Below are positions 60,626 through 64,000 of a stretch of 64,000 nucleotides of DNA, piece by piece (positions within the stretch are counted from its first letter, which is position 1; every line of letters begins with the position of its first letter). A program made the position numbers and the translations under genes. The stretch is from assembly GCA_030035585.1 (NCBI GenBank), contig CM057461.1, positions 168,093,624-168,157,623 on the forward strand. The letters run 5' to 3'. The DNA comes from Dugong dugon. Lineage: Eukaryota > Chordata > Mammalia > Sirenia > Dugongidae. The notes beneath the pieces were generated by a model. It did not search any database, was not told where the DNA came from, and worked only from the letters and a program-made list of their open reading frames with translations.

Positions 60626-62314
60626 CAAGATTTCATATTGGATCATTAACTAGGCATGGCTCAGCAGGGTACAGTCAGAAAACAGTTTCATTTCTTCTCC
60701 CACAGCTACCTTCAAATGTATTCTGTTGATACTCTGGTGACTTCTCCACACCTTTATGACCTCTCAGCTTTCAGGTCACTTTTGGGTATTAAAACAACCT
60801 CTTTGTTAGGAGCTAAAAAGTCCAATCCAATCTAAACCCAAATGTACCTTCTCCCTGCTTCTCAGGCCTCAGTCCCAGTGAGGGCCCTGCACTGTGGTCA
60901 GAGACAGGATTCCATTTTCTGCTACTTCCCAGTCTCTGGAACCAGGGACAGCAGAAGAGCATTATTAAAACAGGATAGAGTTTTACTTGACTGGTGTGTC
61001 TAGTATAATCTGGCTGCCATGGCCCTTTGTGGGCCACTTTGAGGGCTTCTTCAGAGAGTTTCTTCTACACTAGTCCCTGGTGTAAGAGATTCATTTTCCC
61101 ACTGACTACCTAAGGCCCTCTTACCCTTATCTTCTGACCTCAGAAAGTACATCCCTGGAATCTCCTTACCATAGCTATTAGACTTCTTGGATAATTTCAG
61201 TTTGAGATGGCTCTAGTCCTGACTACCTTCCTTCTTGGCTCACTAGATATACTGATCTCTTACCCCCACAAATTATAGACATGCAGCCTGCTTACACTGC
61301 TCCTCCCTTTCTCCTTACCATGCCATAGGGATGCACCAACGAACCTCTCATCACTAGCCCTCTCCAGGAGTTAAGCATCAGGTTTTGTGCCTCCCAACTT
61401 CAGGAGCACATGCCAAACTCTCCCAAGAACTCTGTCATGCATGGGGAAAGGGGAATATCAGTAAATTTTTGCAAGTCACAAAGCAAACAGGTAGGAAGTG
61501 GGATGACAGTCTCTCTTCATAAAATTATTCCATATTATCTGAGGGTTTCTATTGTAGGCCCCCTCACTTGTTTTGTTGGGGGTGGGAAAGGGAAGCTACC
61601 CTTTCCCTTGCTTTCTTTAATTCTGTGATTTCCCATCAAAGAGAATCTGCCTCTTCAACTAATTTCTACACTTATGTGGACTGAAAGTGAGTGATGGGAG
61701 ATGATAGTTGATGGGCTAGTTTGGTCACCTCTTAGTAAATCCTTAGGAGATGTCTCTCTTCAGAATGCTGAGTGATACTTGCCACCAGTTGTTCTCAGTT
61801 TGGGATATTCAACTGAAATTTCCAGACATAAAGAGAAGTTTCATTCCATATATGTTACATATATGCAAAAGGACCTCATCAACTTCAAAGTGACATTTGG
61901 GGGCCATGAATAGTATTGACACCAGTGAGCTTTCCCATTACAGTCCCAAAGCTCATGCAAGACTATGCCAGTATCCCTCTTCTGAAACTCATGCCCTTGG
62001 ACATGGGGTAGCAAGACATGCCATGTTTCTGTCATCACTTGGGCTGAGGTTACCCCAATCTGCCTGATATCCTGGTAGTCAACTGACCTACAGTCCAGTA
62101 AATGCCAGTGGGACAAAACTCTCAAAAGTCATTGGTTTTTTCTGTATGGAGTCTGCCTTTCCATTTTTTTGCTGTTTTGAATGTCAAAGTCATCTTTGTT
62201 CCAGATAATTATTATGGTTTCCAGGATTTTTGTGGACTGTGACTTAAGCATCCTGATAATAATGACAGCATGTAATATATTTAGATGGGAATCTTGACTT
62301 TGAAGTAACACAAT

Positions 62315-62545
62315 TCATAGGTTAAAAGCACAGGCTCTGCATGTGGACTTCTGATTTCATACCCTGGCTCCTCTACTTTCTATGTAGGTAATATTGGGCA
62401 ACTTATTTAATCTCTTTGTGCCTCAGTTTCCCTACCTGAAAAATGAGAATACTAATACAATCTATAATTATTATGAGAATCATATTTGTTTAAAGTGCTT
62501 ATAAGAGTGTCTGGCAAATAATAAACATTCAATAAATGCTAGTTA
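62315..62545 (+). mobile_element. MIR SINE, near full length
   Basis: GGTTAAAAGCACAGGCTCTG, TTTGTGCCTCAGTTTCCCTA, then AATAAACATTCAATAAATGC. Confidence 0.85.
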
Positions 62546-62559
62546 TTTAGTATATAGAA

Positions 62560-62900
62560 TAATGGCTCCCCAAAGATGTTCATGTCCTAATCCCTGGTAC
62601 TTGTGAATACCTTATGTTACATAGGAAACGAGAATTAAGGCTGTGAATGGACTCAAGATTTCTCATCTGCTAACCTTAAAATAGATACATTATCCTAAAT
62701 TATCTAGGATAATTTGAGGAGTTCTTAAAAATAGAAGATGAAGATGTGACTATGGAAGGAAGGCACAGAGAGATGCAGTGTTGCTTGCTTTGACTGTGGA
62801 AGAAATGGGCCATGAGCCAAGGAATACGGGTGGCCTATAGAAACTAGAAAGGACAAGGAAACAAATTCCCCTTTAGCATCCCCAGAAAGGAATGCAGCCC
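62560..62900 (+). mobile_element. Ancient interspersed repeat, LTR-like, family not named
   Basis: ATAATGGCTCCCCAAAGATG, then TTCATGTCCTAATCCCTGGT and AAGATGAAGATGTGACTATG follow a common old mammalian repeat. The minus-strand frame over it is not a gene. Confidence 0.45.
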
Positions 62901-62938
62901 TGCTAACCCCTTGATTAAATCCTATTTGCATTGTTTCA

Positions 62939-63144
62939 AAGGACTGCTCGTGGCCCAGTGATGAATCCCTTGGCTGCTAACCAAAAGGTCAGTGGTTCGA
63001 ACCCACCAGCCACTCCACAGAGAAAGATGTAGCAGTATGCTTCCTTAAAGATTTACAACCTTGGAAACCCTATGGGGCCGTTCTACTCTGTCCTGTAGGG
63101 TTGCTATGAGTCAGAATTGACTCGATAGCAATGGGTAATGGGTG
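62939..63144 (+). mobile_element. AfroSINE, plus strand, longer form, with TSD
   Basis: GACTGCTCGTGGCCCAGTGA, B box GGTTCGAACCCACC, then TCTGTCCTGTAGGGTTGCTA. Flanked by TTGTTTCA (62931-62938 and 63145-63152). Confidence 0.93.
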
Positions 63145-64000
63145 TTGTTTCATCTGCTAAGTTTATGGTAATTTTTTACACAGAAATCTGAAACTAATTG
63201 AGTTATTACAGTTATTATTACTACTTCTACGATATCATGATAATTTATAAGGAAAAAATTTCACTTCTTAATATAGGGTATTAAAAGAAAAAGAAATCTA
63301 TAAAGAAAGATTTAACTATAGTAGTCCGTAATATAAAAACTGTTAGAGCTTCACATATCACTGTTTTCCAGAATACTACTAAATTAAGCCTTAACTGTAT
63401 ATTTTTATTTCCAGTGACTTGATTTGTTAGGTTTGTACCCCATTGCCCATAATACAATGCCAGCTCTTCTTTCTGTTGTCCAGTATACTCTGTATGTTCC
63501 TCTGGTAGAAATTGCAGGTCTTAGATCCTTCAGACACTTACCAACTCAGGTTTTGTTCCCTTCCACTATTTTAACAAAATTAAGATCTGAAAGGTGGTGT
63601 TTGATTTTAACTTGAGTGTAAAAATAGCAGCTGTTTTCCGTAGCCTCTTGTATCTGAATTTGTGAACATATTGGAGTTGCTGCTACGTGCACATTTTCAA
63701 CAGCAAAGAACACAAAAGCTGTAACCATTAGCCAACAGATTTTGCTTTAATTCTCATCTGTTGCTCAGATGCTATTGACTTAGTTTCTTTCTTGTTTAAA
63801 AAAAAGACTGATTGCGTTTAGGTTCTCTTGGAGTTAGATGTGTGGCCTAATTACATATTATTTTGTTCATTATCTGTGTTTCACTGACACTCTCCTGAAC
63901 TTAGGGCTTTGAGGTGGGTTGTGCAGTTGTGCCATGTACAATGACACCTGGGCAAGGAGGTTAATGGGAACTGAAATTCTTCCTCCCTCTCCTCACCAAG

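Larger units (their letters stand above)
59969..64000 (+). other. PARD3B: PARD3B intron, 5' part, continues past the window
   Basis: Begins GTATGG. Apart from two MIRs, an old repeat and an AfroSINE listed separately, I see nothing coding; frames such as 59977-60315 and 61841-62125 (both minus strand) have no recognisable product. Confidence 0.85.

Overview
This window is vertebrate nuclear DNA from a placental mammal, almost entirely intron. The lineage can be read from its repeats. There are many copies of a tRNA-derived SINE whose 3' tail matches an RTE-class LINE (the AfroSINE type), RTE 3' ends finishing in (AAC)n, and LTRs that have inserted into AfroSINEs. This points to Afrotheria, most likely a paenungulate such as an elephant or sirenian. 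I inferred this by recalling family sequences, not by running a search.

The only protein-coding gene I can support is PARD3B (Par-3 family polarity regulator beta, Par3L), on the + strand. Three internal exons are present: a 45-nt exon at 1930-1974, a 207-nt exon at 58780-58986 and a 238-nt exon at 59731-59968. Splice phases agree across all three junctions, and the joined reading frame covers the conserved [10 protein letters not shown] motif region and a lysine-rich segment. The introns are about 56.8 kb, 744 nt and more than 4 kb (it leaves the window). No promoter, first exon, last exon, tRNA gene, rRNA gene or CRISPR array is visible.

Layout. 1-9 kb: old L1, MIR and L2 debris plus a 247-bp direct duplication. 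9-22 kb: scattered AfroSINEs, an LTR, a LINE 3' end and a TA-flanked DNA transposon. 22-30 kb: a decayed RTE reverse transcriptase fragment whose 3' end is replaced by an exact 303-bp inverted copy of sequence 5 kb upstream. 33-36 kb: an LTR inside an AfroSINE, then a DNA transposon broken by three AfroSINEs. 36-40 kb: repeat-poor. 40-46 kb: a hAT-like miniature element inside an LTR, a LINE 3' end, and three SINEs stacked on one re-used target site. 48-54.6 kb: SINEs, an LTR, microsatellites and a long L1 fragment. 56-64 kb: MIRs, the two PARD3B exons and one last AfroSINE.

I found no new multi-gene system. The observations most worth checking are the exact inverted duplication (23918-24220 / 29123-29425), the nested hAT-like element (40341-40702), a tRNA-Gly-headed SINE that shares the RTE tail (44715-45060), and the serial SINE insertions that follow it.
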